Shown piece after piece: positions 32,102-40,745 of a stretch of DNA of 40,942 nucleotides. The position numbers and the translations under genes are program-made. Source of the DNA: Beijerinckiaceae bacterium (GTDB lineage: Bacteria > Pseudomonadota > Alphaproteobacteria > Rhizobiales > Beijerinckiaceae); contig JAPJMW010000007.1 of NCBI GenBank assembly GCA_026461505.1, forward strand, positions 1 through 40,942. The letters are read 5' to 3'. The notes beneath the pieces were generated by a model. That model had not been told where the DNA came from, did no database searches, and worked only from the letters and a program-made list of their open reading frames with translations. Each line of letters opens with the position of its first letter. Position 1 is the first letter of the stretch.

Positions 32102-32847
32102 TGGCGGGGCGTATATAGCCAAGGCTCTTTACCCTCGCGATCGATAAAGCGCGTCTCGCTTGAGCCGATCATAACGAGCGTCGACATATCGGCCACTGCC
32201 GGATCAGCCTCGCCCAAGGTGGTTAAAACAACACGCTCATCAGGCCTGCCGACTGCGCGAGCAAAGGCTACGGGCGTCGAAGATTTTTTCAGCGATCGCA
32301 ACAGTGTGAAAGCATCATGAATCGGTTGCGGTCTTGCCTTTGAAGCGGGGTTATAGAGCGCGATCACAAAATCACCTTCGGCGGCGGCGGTGAGCCTACG
32401 AATAATCACATCCCAAGGCTTGAGATTATCCGAAAGCGAGATCGCACAAAAATCATGGCCCAAAGGCGCTCCGAGCCGAGCGGCTGCTGCCTGCATCGCG
32501 CTGATACCGGGCAGCACCTGAATATCCGTCGCTTTATCGGCATCGCTACCCGCATCCACCGCTTCAAAGACGGCCGCCGCCATCGCAAACACACCCGGAT
32601 CCCCGCCCGATACAACGGCGACGACGCGGCCTTGCTGGGCGAGGTCCAGCGCATGACGGGCGCGATCAATCTCGACGCGGTTATCGGTCGCGTGTTTCGT
32701 CTGTCCCGCGCGGGCAGGAAGGCGGTCGACATAGGGGATATAGCCAATCACATCGGTCGCAACCGCGAGCGCCGCCGAGGCTTCGGGCGTCAGCCATTTG
32801 TCCGGACCGGGACCTAAGCCAACAATGAGGATTTTACCCGCGCTCAT
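32083..32847 (-). CDS. cobJ: Precorrin-3B C17-methyltransferase
   Basis: CobJ methylates C17 and brings about ring contraction of precorrin-3B. The 254-residue protein has the tetrapyrrole methylase motifs ILIVGLGPGPDKWLTPEA, VSGGDPGVFAMAAA and LPGISAMQAAAARLGAPLG. Its ATG overlaps the cobI stop (ATGA). It is the last gene of the riboswitch-led operon and overlaps the end of cobK on the opposite strand by 19 bases. Length matches the single-domain CobJ without a CbiG or CbiH fusion. Confidence 0.96.
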   Translation of the reverse strand: MSAGKILIVGLGPGPDKWLTPEASAALAVATDVIGYIPYVDRLPARAGQTKHATDNRVEIDRARHALDLAQQGRVVAVVSGGDPGVFAMAAAVFEAVDAGSDADKATDIQVLPGISAMQAAAARLGAPLGHDFCAISLSDNLKPWDVIIRRLTAAAEGDFVIALYNPASKARPQPIHDAFTLLRSLKKSSTPVAFARAVGRPDERVVLTTLGEADPAVADMSTLVMIGSSETRFIDREGKEPWLYTPRHYGAMR

Positions 32848-33587
32848 TCTGGCCGCCGTCCTTCGCCGGGGATGATGATCATTGAGAAATAGGGCGCTTG
32901 GCCGTCGGTTTTCTCCGATAGCGGTAGGACAATTTCGCCCTGCATCGTGCCGCGTTCGACATAGAATGCGCGGCTTAATAGTCCTTTTGATTCAATAACA
33001 TCACGAACTTTTTGAAAGTTTTTTCCGAGCTTCATCACCACAACAGCGTCCGCCATTTCGAGGCGTGTGGCCAAGTCCTCGCGCGGCAAGGTACCGGGCA
33101 GGACCATAAGCACATCATCCCCCCATGTCATCGGCACGCCGTTTGCTGTCCAGCAGCCGGACATGCCCGTCACACCGGGGCAGATCGTTACATCATACCG
33201 ATCTTTCAGACGCATATAGGGATGCATGAAGGAGCCATAGAACAGCGGGTCGCCCTCGCACAGCAAAGCCACATTGCGGCCGGCTTCGAGGTGTTCGGCC
33301 AAGTGCTGCGATGCTTCCTCATAAAAGGCCGCAAGCTGGCGGTTATAATCCGGATCGGTATGCGGAATTTCGGTGGTGACCGGATAGACCAAGGGCAATT
33401 CAATCGCCCCGCTGGGGATTAATCCCTCGGCAATCGTACGGGCATGGCCTTTTTTCCCGCGTTTGGCGAACCACGCGACAACCGATGACGCTTGCAAGGC
33501 TTTGACGGATTTGAGCGTCACAAGGTCCGGGTCGCCGGGGCCGAGTCCAACCCCGTAAAGCCTGCCTTTGGTTTGCGAAATACTCAT
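32844..33587 (-). CDS. cobI: Precorrin-2 C20-methyltransferase
   Basis: CobI methylates C20 of precorrin-2, committing the tetrapyrrole to corrin synthesis. The 247-residue product has LYGVGLGPGDPDLVTLKSV, LLCEGDPLFYGSFMH and CPGVTGMSGCWTANG, the standard methylase motifs. Its ATG overlaps the cobH stop and its stop overlaps the cobJ start, so translation is chained in the order cobH-cobI-cobJ. AAGGA lies close to the start codon. Confidence 0.96.
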   Translation of the reverse strand: MSISQTKGRLYGVGLGPGDPDLVTLKSVKALQASSVVAWFAKRGKKGHARTIAEGLIPSGAIELPLVYPVTTEIPHTDPDYNRQLAAFYEEASQHLAEHLEAGRNVALLCEGDPLFYGSFMHPYMRLKDRYDVTICPGVTGMSGCWTANGVPMTWGDDVLMVLPGTLPREDLATRLEMADAVVVMKLGKNFQKVRDVIESKGLLSRAFYVERGTMQGEIVLPLSEKTDGQAPYFSMIIIPGEGRRPE

Positions 33588-34216
33588 TCCTTATCACTCG
33601 CAAGCGCATTCACGGCACCCACCGTCATGGCGCTGCCGCCTTTTCTGCCTTTAACGATAATCCACGGCACGCGGTTATCTTCCATCAGCGCATCCTTGGA
33701 TTCCGCAGCACCAACAAAACCGACCGGCATGCCGACCACGCAGGCGGGCAGGGGCGCGCCCTCATCCAGCATTTCCAACAACCGATAAAGCGCAGTTGGC
33801 GCATTGCCAATGGCAATCACGGAGCCAGCCAAATAGGGACGCCACAACTCCATCGCGGCAGCCGTGCGGGTCGTTCCAAGCTGTTTGGCAAGCTCCGGCA
33901 CGCGCGGATCGTCCAACGTGCAGATAATCTCATTATGGGCAGGCAGGCGCGCCTTGGTGATGCCATTCGCCACCATTTTGGCGTCGCATAGAATTGGTGC
34001 ACCCGCCAATAGGGCTTCGCGCCCGCGTTTGGCAGCATCGGGCGCAAACAGGATATCGGCAGCAGCTTCAACAATTCCGCAGGAATGAATAACCCGCACA
34101 GCCACTTTTTCTTCTTCCGGCGTAAACCGCGCGAGATCGCTTTCCCCGCGTATCATCGCGAAGCTCTTGTCGTAAATGGCCGCGCCATCGCGGATATAGT
34201 CGTAGCGCGAACTCAC
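33584..34216 (-). CDS. cobH: Precorrin-8X methylmutase
   Basis: CobH moves the C11 methyl to C12 to give hydrogenobyrinic acid. The 210-residue protein carries the catalytic His at residue 44 (VRVIHSCG) and the typical CDAKMVANGI and GMPVGFVGAAESKD segments. I chose GTG 34216 because AGGAGA lies 6 bases before it and GTGA overlaps the cobG stop; a GTG at 34234 would sit inside cobG without a ribosome site. The product then has the classic CobH length. Confidence 0.96.
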   Translation of the reverse strand: MSSRYDYIRDGAAIYDKSFAMIRGESDLARFTPEEEKVAVRVIHSCGIVEAAADILFAPDAAKRGREALLAGAPILCDAKMVANGITKARLPAHNEIICTLDDPRVPELAKQLGTTRTAAAMELWRPYLAGSVIAIGNAPTALYRLLEMLDEGAPLPACVVGMPVGFVGAAESKDALMEDNRVPWIIVKGRKGGSAMTVGAVNALASDKE

Positions 34217-35490
34217 TTGGCTTCTCCTGCCCACAAATCCTCTAAGGTGCGACGTGCCATCGCTTCATCAAGACCTTTCATCATAGGACTATCCGAGGCT
34301 TTGCCGTTCAGAACGAGGTCGTACACCCCATTTTTTCCCACCAGAACGGCCTCTGTAGCGGCAGGGCGCGCGCATCCCTTCTCGCAACCCGACACATGCA
34401 GCCGTGTTCCAGACTTTTTCATCAGGTTTTGAAGCGTTGCAAACCCTAAAGCGTCTTGGTGCGTGTTAACCGTCGCATTGCGGCAAGAGGGCCTTCCGGC
34501 GCAAGCTATGATTTGAAGCCTTGGATCATCGGCTCGAGAAATAAACCCTTCACCGAGTTTGGCGATAAGAGTTTGCGCTCTCGTTTGATGAAGTCCAGGA
34601 ATGAGAATAGCACGCCAAGGCGTGAGCCTTAGTTCGCCTGAGCCTTCCGCCAAGGCGATATCGGCCAAGGCCGCCAAACCATTTGCGCTCCAACGCCCAA
34701 ATGGTGCGCCGAGACCTAGAAAACCGCTTTCACCAAGTGCATGAAAGCCGAAAGGTGAAAGGTCCGTTGATCGCCGTGGCCGGACCGCAATTGTATCTAT
34801 GCCAACCGATTTTAGAATTCGATCGGCACCCCAATCCGCAACCCAATTGACCATTCTCTTATAAGGTTTGACGGATGCACGAGATGCATCGATGAAAGCA
34901 TGCGCCAGTGCAGCGGCGGTATCACACACGCTATCAATGCCGATGATTCCTGCCGTATCGTCTTGACCGATACGCACAACAAAATAGGTTGTGCGATTTT
35001 CCTGTAACGCTTCAAAAGCAATATCGGCGTTTTGATCGCTTAACGAAAATTGTCCGCCATCATCAACCAAAAAACCGAATTTACCGGGCAATGCATGAAG
35101 TGCCCGGTCTGAAACGAGACGGTTTTCCAACGCTTTCACGAGCGGACGAATATCGAGCATAGCGGAGGGATCAAGCCTTGCTAGCGGGGAGGCAACAACA
35201 TTGCGAACAGCTTCGGCTTCCGCATCATCATCCAATAAGCCATGGTGGGAGAGATCAGCAATCAAATGGGGCCACTGGCTGCCGCTGACGCCGCGTATTT
35301 GCAGATTCGCGCGGCCTGACAAATCGATAAGTCCATTGCCATATTGCATCGCAGATTTTGCAATCACATGCGCGTGCTCTGCCTTCAAAATGCCGCCTGT
35401 AATACGGATACGTACCAAGAGCCCATCGCCGCTTTCCATCGGGCGCAAGGCACCGGGGCACCATCCTTTCACGAGCGCTTCAACGGTCAT
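34213..35490 (-). CDS. cobG: Precorrin-3B synthase (oxygen-dependent)
   Basis: CobG is an Fe-S monooxygenase that hydroxylates C20 of precorrin-3A using O2, the step that defines the aerobic pathway. The 425-residue product has two sulfite/nitrite-reductase-like repeats and the [4Fe-4S] cysteines in ACAGRPSC and SGCEKGCARPA. ATG 35490 overlaps the cobN stop (ATGA), with GAGG just upstream; the longer frame to 35553 would intrude into cobN. All cluster cysteines are present, so oxygen-dependent cobalamin synthesis is expected. Confidence 0.95.
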   Translation of the reverse strand: MTVEALVKGWCPGALRPMESGDGLLVRIRITGGILKAEHAHVIAKSAMQYGNGLIDLSGRANLQIRGVSGSQWPHLIADLSHHGLLDDDAEAEAVRNVVASPLARLDPSAMLDIRPLVKALENRLVSDRALHALPGKFGFLVDDGGQFSLSDQNADIAFEALQENRTTYFVVRIGQDDTAGIIGIDSVCDTAAALAHAFIDASRASVKPYKRMVNWVADWGADRILKSVGIDTIAVRPRRSTDLSPFGFHALGESGFLGLGAPFGRWSANGLAALADIALAEGSGELRLTPWRAILIPGLHQTRAQTLIAKLGEGFISRADDPRLQIIACAGRPSCRNATVNTHQDALGFATLQNLMKKSGTRLHVSGCEKGCARPAATEAVLVGKNGVYDLVLNGKASDSPMMKGLDEAMARRTLEDLWAGEAK

Positions 35491-38400
35491 TCGGCGGCCT
35501 CGTTGATAAAAGCCTCTAGCGCACTTCGCGTTGAATTCCGTCTGGACGTCCAAAAGCCACGCTTCTCGGCCTCAAGGAACGTATCGGCGATCGATTGAGC
35601 TGCCGAAGGATTAGCTTCTTTTAAAAACGCACTCACCTCGTCATTGCCAAGCGTTGCATCGAACAGCCTGTCGAAATGGCGGCTTTCAACGGCATCGGTT
35701 AACGAGGCATAGGCGTAGAGATTTTGTACCGTCTCCGCGATTTCTGTTGCACCGCGCCAACCGTGACGCATTTGTCCCTTAATCCAACGCGGATTAGTGG
35801 CGCGGCCATTCAAAACACGAGCAACTTCTTCTTTCACGGTTCGAACTTTGGCCGGTTTTCCGCCCTTTGTCGCATCCACATGATAGAGCGTTGGCTTTGC
35901 GCCTAAGCTTTTGGCTGCTGCGGCGAAACCGCCTTCATGTTCGGCAAATGCATCGGAATCGAGAATGTCCTGTTCCGCCATATCCTGCACATGAACAAAC
36001 GCATCAGCCGAGGCGATTTGCGCGCGAAATTCAGACGGTGCCGCAACGCCCTCGTTTGCTGAACGATAGGCGTAAGAGGAAGAGGTAAGATAGGCCTCGC
36101 CTAACTCAGCCTGATCTTGCCACTGGCCACGTGCAATCTGCTCACCGAGGCCTAAACCATATGTGCCAGGCGCAGAACCAAAAATGCGTAAAGGATCAAC
36201 GCTATTTAGGCGTCGTTTTGCCGCCAGAGGATTTTCTTCGGCTGTCTCGTCAAGCTGCGAGATCGATTGAACGGCTTCATCGAACAATGCGATTTGTGAG
36301 GGAAACACATCTCTGAAAAGTCCGGAGATGCGCAAGGTCACATCAATACGTGGACGACCGAAACTGGCAGGCGGTAGAATTTCAAATCCGGTTACACGCG
36401 AGCTCGACGCTTCCCAAACGGGCCTTACGCCTAAGAGCGCAAGCGCTTGGGCTAGATCATCACCACCGGTTCGCATGGTGGCCGAACCCCATAGGTCGAT
36501 CACAACCGATTGCGGCCAATCGCCATGATCTTGCGCATAACGGGCTACGACTTCCTCTGCGGTTCGCTTGCCAATTTCCCACGCCGTGCGTGTAGGAACG
36601 CTGCGTGGATCAATCGTGTAAAGATTGCGCCCCGTGGGCAGAACATCAACGCGCCCGCGCGATGGCGCACCCGCTGGTCCTGCCGCGATAAACCGACCAT
36701 CAAGCGCTGCTAATAACCCGTCCCGCTCTGCATTCGGGCTAGCGCTGAGGCGCGTTAGTGCATCCTGCGGATCCGAGATATCGTCCATGGCTCGGATGTT
36801 TTCTTCGGTCGTTTCATGAGAAGCGGCGCGGCCAAAAATATGAAGACCATCGGCAATGCGCATTTCTTTTAAATCGCACAACCACGCATCAAGTTCGCTC
36901 AGAAGAGAATTTGTATCGAGATCATCTTTTAATCCCGCATCGTTCATCAAACCCGTTTCACGGGCGCGGCTCATGATAAGTTCTGCAAGCATTGTGGCGC
37001 GTCGCGGGTCAAGCGATTGTGCGCTTGAATATTCGTCCAGAAGGCCTTCAATTTCGATGGCGGCGCCATGCGAACCCGCTTCCGTTAAAGGCGGCGTCAA
37101 ATGGCCAATCGTAACGGCCGCAAGGCGACGTTTCGCTTGAGCTGCTTCACCCGGATTATTGACGATGAAGGGATAGATAACGGGCAACGCGCCGATCAAA
37201 ATTTCAGGCGCGCAATCATTGGCTAAGGCGACAGATTTTCCGGGTAACCATTCGAGTGTTCCATGCGTCCCAAAATGGATCATAGCATCGGGATTTTTAG
37301 TACGCGTTAGCCAGAGATAAAAAGCGATATAGGCGTGCGAAGGCGGACGCGTTGCATCATGATATTCCGCTTTGATATCCGCGCTGCTTCCGCGCGACGG
37401 CTGCAGCGCAATGATGAGATTACCTGTCTCGATGACGCGAAACCCGAAGGCTCCATCTTTTATCATCGGATCTTTGTCGATCTCTCCCCAACTCGCCAAA
37501 ACGCTTTCACGGAAGGCTGAGGGAAGAGTCTTAAAAAATACTTCATACGCTTGAACAGATAGGCTTGCCGTGAATGCGCCGATTGTTAATTCGGACATCA
37601 GCGTGGCTGCATCAGGAATATCTGAAACGGAATAGCCCGCCGCCTGAAGGTCTTTCGTAAGGGCTATGATGCTTTCCGGTGTATCAAGCCCAACCGCATA
37701 ACCGGCGCGGCCACCTTTATGCGGGTAGTCGGCAAGAACGCAGGCGAGCTTTCTGTCGGCTGTTGATTTTTTCTGAAGCCTAACCCAATTCCGCGCAAGA
37801 TCGGCAACAAAGTAAATACGATCGGCCATCGGCTTATGAACGATGCGCGTGAATTGAATATCATCGCTGCGTTCTGCTTCAGCCTTAAACGAAATCGCGC
37901 GGGTTACTATTCTCCCGTCAAGCTCCGGAAGAACGACATTCATCGCAATATCGGTGGCCGATAATCCTCGGGTTGAAGCGGCCCATGGTTCTTCTTGGGT
38001 TGTCGCGAGTATAGCTTGCAAGACAGGAACTTTGGCCCGATCAAGCACCGTTGTTCCATCATCGAGTTTTGCCGAAAATGCTGTCGTGTTTAGAATGATC
38101 GAAGGTTTGGATTGATCAATATAGCCAGCCATTTCGGTGACAGCTTGTGGATCTTTGAGGCTCGAGACGCACAGGCAATCAACGGCAAAGCCGCGTTCGG
38201 CGAGAGCATCGGCAAGCGCAATCAAAGGTGCAGTATCTTCTGCAATCATTACCGAGCGATAGGCTACAATGAGAGCCCGCGGAGCCTGGTCAGGCGCAGC
38301 CCGTGATGCATCGTGATAATACATGACGGCCTTAATCGGCGATGGTTCGGATATTGGCCGATCATAGCCTAAATGAGCTGCGATCCAGTCCAGACAATGG

Positions 38401-38852
38401 GTAAGATTTTCACGGCCACCTTCATGGAAAAACTGCCATAAGGTTTTTAAAAAATCAGGCCGTAGCGAAGATGCCGTGTCAAGACGCGGATCAGCCTGAT
38501 AATCGCCGGGAACAATCGCAAGGTGAAAGCCCAAGATCTTCGAAGCACGGCTTAATTCTTCAACCCCGTAAGACCAATAATCCTTGCCGCCTAACAGCCG
38601 AACGAAAACGAATTTCACATTCGGTAGTAGCTTTTCAACGATCAGATCAACCGAGTAAGGATGCTTCAACTGGTTGAGGTTTGCCGCCCGCAAACTTGGA
38701 TAATGGTCCTTACCATTGCGCCACGCCGTTACGAGTCCAGCGAGGTCGCTATCGGTGAAGGAAAGGAAAAGTATATCCGCGGGCGAAAGGCCGAGATCGA
38801 CGGCCTCAGCCGACTGATCGAGCGTAACGGTCTCGGCGCGAAGAAGGTGCAT
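35487..38852 (-). CDS. cobN: Cobaltochelatase subunit CobN
   Basis: CobN is the large subunit of the ATP-dependent CobNST chelatase that inserts cobalt into hydrogenobyrinic acid a,c-diamide. The 1121-residue length is in the range of shorter alphaproteobacterial CobN (the Pseudomonas denitrificans protein is about 1275). Motifs include AYIAFYLWL, MIHFGTHGTLEWLPGKSVAL and VIYPFIVNNPGEAAQAKRR, shared with Mg-chelatase ChlH. CobS and CobT are not in the window. No strong ribosome site lies near the ATG; it may be coupled to cobW, which ends 20 bp upstream. Confidence 0.96.
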   Translation of the reverse strand: MHLLRAETVTLDQSAEAVDLGLSPADILFLSFTDSDLAGLVTAWRNGKDHYPSLRAANLNQLKHPYSVDLIVEKLLPNVKFVFVRLLGGKDYWSYGVEELSRASKILGFHLAIVPGDYQADPRLDTASSLRPDFLKTLWQFFHEGGRENLTHCLDWIAAHLGYDRPISEPSPIKAVMYYHDASRAAPDQAPRALIVAYRSVMIAEDTAPLIALADALAERGFAVDCLCVSSLKDPQAVTEMAGYIDQSKPSIILNTTAFSAKLDDGTTVLDRAKVPVLQAILATTQEEPWAASTRGLSATDIAMNVVLPELDGRIVTRAISFKAEAERSDDIQFTRIVHKPMADRIYFVADLARNWVRLQKKSTADRKLACVLADYPHKGGRAGYAVGLDTPESIIALTKDLQAAGYSVSDIPDAATLMSELTIGAFTASLSVQAYEVFFKTLPSAFRESVLASWGEIDKDPMIKDGAFGFRVIETGNLIIALQPSRGSSADIKAEYHDATRPPSHAYIAFYLWLTRTKNPDAMIHFGTHGTLEWLPGKSVALANDCAPEILIGALPVIYPFIVNNPGEAAQAKRRLAAVTIGHLTPPLTEAGSHGAAIEIEGLLDEYSSAQSLDPRRATMLAELIMSRARETGLMNDAGLKDDLDTNSLLSELDAWLCDLKEMRIADGLHIFGRAASHETTEENIRAMDDISDPQDALTRLSASPNAERDGLLAALDGRFIAAGPAGAPSRGRVDVLPTGRNLYTIDPRSVPTRTAWEIGKRTAEEVVARYAQDHGDWPQSVVIDLWGSATMRTGGDDLAQALALLGVRPVWEASSSRVTGFEILPPASFGRPRIDVTLRISGLFRDVFPSQIALFDEAVQSISQLDETAEENPLAAKRRLNSVDPLRIFGSAPGTYGLGLGEQIARGQWQDQAELGEAYLTSSSYAYRSANEGVAAPSEFRAQIASADAFVHVQDMAEQDILDSDAFAEHEGGFAAAAKSLGAKPTLYHVDATKGGKPAKVRTVKEEVARVLNGRATNPRWIKGQMRHGWRGATEIAETVQNLYAYASLTDAVESRHFDRLFDATLGNDEVSAFLKEANPSAAQSIADTFLEAEKRGFWTSRRNSTRSALEAFINEAAE

Positions 38853-38872
38853 GGCGGATTAATGAGACCTCA

Positions 38873-39922
38873 TCAATGGGGACGTGCGAGGTCAGCTTCT
38901 AACGCCGCGCGGTTTAGCCCCTTTTCGCCAATAAAGACGAGATGGCCATAACGCTCGGCATCCTTGGGCCATACGGTGTCGAAATGGTGGCGGAAGCGGG
39001 TACCAACGCCCTGCACCAAAAGCCGCATTGGCTTATCAGCCACATCAAGGAAGCCCTTGATCCGAAGCACGTCGTGCTCGGCGGCCATCGCTTCGAGGCG
39101 GGACAGAAAGGCCGGAATATCCTTGATGGTTGGAACAGGCAGGGCGAAGCTGTCGAAGTCGTCATGGTCGTGACCTTCCTCGGCATCGTGGTGCGAGGGG
39201 CGATTGATCAGATCGTCTTCGGCCGAGGCTGACAGTCCGAGCAAAATTTCAGGGGCAACTTTGCCCTCGCTTGCTTCAATGATCCGGACCGCGCGCGGAA
39301 CCGTCGAACTTATATGTTTCGATATATCGGAAGCACTGGCTTTATCTATCAGATCTGCCTTGTTGATTATCACAAGATCTGCACAGAGTAGCTGATCTTC
39401 ATACACTTCTTCGAGTGGATTATCGTGATCAATCGCGCCATCTTCCGCTCTTTGGGCCAGAAGCGCCTCTGGATCATCCGCAAATCGACCTGCAGCAACA
39501 GCAGCACCGTCGACGACAGTAACCACGCCATCAACCGTTAATTTTGCGCGTATTGGCGGCCAGTCGAACGCTTTCACCAAAGGTTTCGGCAGTGCAAGGC
39601 CAGATGTTTCGACAATAATATGCTCGGGAGGATTGGGTAGGCTAAGGAGCTTTTCTATGGCAGGGATAAAATCATCTGCAACTGTACAGCAGATGCACCC
39701 GTTTGCGAGCTCGACTATATTTTCATCCGGGCAATTTTCGATGCCGCAAGCGCGTAATATTTCACCATCGACGCCAATATCGCCAAACTCATTGACGATC
39801 AGCGCCAAGCGCTTTCCTTTAGCATTTTCAAGGACATGGCGGATCATCGTGGTTTTTCCGGCACCCAGAAAGCCCGTGATGATGGTTACAGGAACCTTGG
39901 ATAAAGGCGCAATCGAGCTCAT
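38873..39922 (-). CDS. cobW: CobW family GTPase, probable metal chaperone
   Basis: CobW is a G3E P-loop GTPase thought to deliver cobalt to the cobaltochelatase. The 349-residue product has the Walker A GFLGAGKTT near the start, the metal-binding GCICC near residue 75-79, NKAD for guanine recognition, and a His/Asp/Glu-rich stretch (HHDAEEGHDHDD) that could bind metal. I chose ATG 39922 because GGAG is 8 bases before it; ATG 39928 overlaps the upstream DUF1636 stop but is only 2 bases from that site. Its place between the DUF1636 gene and cobN under the riboswitch supports a cobalt role. Confidence 0.95.
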   Translation of the reverse strand: MSSIAPLSKVPVTIITGFLGAGKTTMIRHVLENAKGKRLALIVNEFGDIGVDGEILRACGIENCPDENIVELANGCICCTVADDFIPAIEKLLSLPNPPEHIIVETSGLALPKPLVKAFDWPPIRAKLTVDGVVTVVDGAAVAAGRFADDPEALLAQRAEDGAIDHDNPLEEVYEDQLLCADLVIINKADLIDKASASDISKHISSTVPRAVRIIEASEGKVAPEILLGLSASAEDDLINRPSHHDAEEGHDHDDFDSFALPVPTIKDIPAFLSRLEAMAAEHDVLRIKGFLDVADKPMRLLVQGVGTRFRHHFDTVWPKDAERYGHLVFIGEKGLNRAALEADLARPH

Positions 39923-39924
39923 GG

Positions 39925-40308
39925 TCATTTCTCCGATCGAGAAGGGGAAGTAAGGGAGGGCGGAAGCCGCGCAATAACGCCCTTTTTCAAGGCATCAGGC
40001 CGCATTTTCCAAGGAATCAGGCCGTCTTCGGCCGCAGAATAAAGCGCAGCCCCTGCCAAAATGGTCTCAGGCGCCGTTTCATTCGAAAAATCACCATAAA
40101 CATAAGTCCATTTGCCCGGCGCCGAAAAAGCAACCGTACAAGGGCGCTTGCAAACGCTTAAGCATTCAACCCCTTCAAGGCGAATGGAGTCGTTTGTTTT
40201 CTTCAAAGAATTCTCAAGTGCGGCCAATAGTTTAGCACCCGCGCGCGGCTCGGACATATCGTCCGGTAGGCGGCAAGTCGTGCATACATAAATCGTCGTC
40301 TCGGCCAT
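39925..40308 (-). CDS. DUF1636 family metal-binding protein, first gene of the cob operon
   Basis: The 127-residue protein belongs to DUF1636, predicted to be thioredoxin-like and perhaps [2Fe-2S]-binding. Five cysteines are visible: Cys9, Cys12 (VCTTC), Cys49, Cys53 and Cys57 (ECLSVCKRPC). There is no signal peptide. The family often neighbours cobW and cobN, but its biochemical role is not established; a redox or cobalt-handling role is inference. It is the first gene after the cobalamin riboswitch. Only a weak GGTGAG precedes the ATG, and a 37-codon leader ORF ends 4 bases before it. Confidence 0.85.
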   Translation of the reverse strand: MAETTIYVCTTCRLPDDMSEPRAGAKLLAALENSLKKTNDSIRLEGVECLSVCKRPCTVAFSAPGKWTYVYGDFSNETAPETILAGAALYSAAEDGLIPWKMRPDALKKGVIARLPPSLTSPSRSEK

Positions 40309-40312
40309 TCGC

Positions 40313-40426
40313 TCACCATCTCTTACTTTGCTTGGTGCAAAGCTCCGGGCGCGCGCAGCGGCAAAAATGCCGCGTCAATGGCCAAACCTGGCCGAAAACC
40401 GTTCCGAGGCACCCCGCCCGGATCAT
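40313..40426 (-). CDS. Possible 37-codon leader ORF between riboswitch and the DUF1636 gene
   Basis: An ATG at 40426, 17 bases past the B12 box, opens a frame of 37 codons that stops 4 bases before the DUF1636 ATG. The product would carry four cysteines (6, 22, 24, 30). It lacks a good ribosome site, and the region can also form short hairpins (for example GCGGCA/TGCCGC at 40358-40373), so it may simply be expression-platform RNA. Confidence 0.2.
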   Translation of the reverse strand: MIRAGCLGTVFGQVWPLTRHFCRCARPELCTKQSKRW

Positions 40427-40438
40427 GCGTTCTTTGAG

Positions 40439-40645
40439 AGAGGGCAGGTCTCCTGGCTCGCGGATCAACGCTTTGTGCTACCTTCCCAGTCCACCTTTTT
40501 GCAAGGTTTTCCAGTGGTTTATTAGGCACTCAGCTAACCGCTTACAGTTGCGGGGGCAGCCATGGGATAACCGCTTGAGGCAGCTTCACCATGTTCCCTT
40601 TTAACCCCTCTTGCGAGGGGGCCTTCTCTTCTACCGACTCTGAGG
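40439..40645 (-). ncRNA. Cobalamin (B12) riboswitch
   Basis: Read on the minus strand, the conserved elements appear in the right order: AAAAGGGAA and GGTGAA (about 40583-40605), GCTGCCCCCGCAACTGTAAGCGG (core about 40538-40560), CCACTGG (40511-40517), GGGAAGG (about 40481-40488) and the B12 box AGCCAGGAGACCTGCC (40443-40458). The outer boundaries are estimates. It precedes the DUF1636-cobW-cobN-cobG-cobH-cobI-cobJ operon, so adenosylcobalamin binding should switch that operon off. No T-tailed terminator is evident after the B12 box, which points to translational control or a Rho-type mechanism. Confidence 0.95.
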
Positions 40646-40745
40646 GAAGGTGCATCCGATGTCAATTTAAGAGATGATGGTTGTTATGGTATTTGCCACC
40701 GAAACTTCGTATGAGCACCCCTAATCCTGCTAGAGAGACCGCATC

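Noticed and set aside
31313-32122. 269-codon minus-strand frame opposite cobK
   Set aside because: cobK is clearly recognisable on the plus strand; the antisense frame has no motif and spans the cobL start region.
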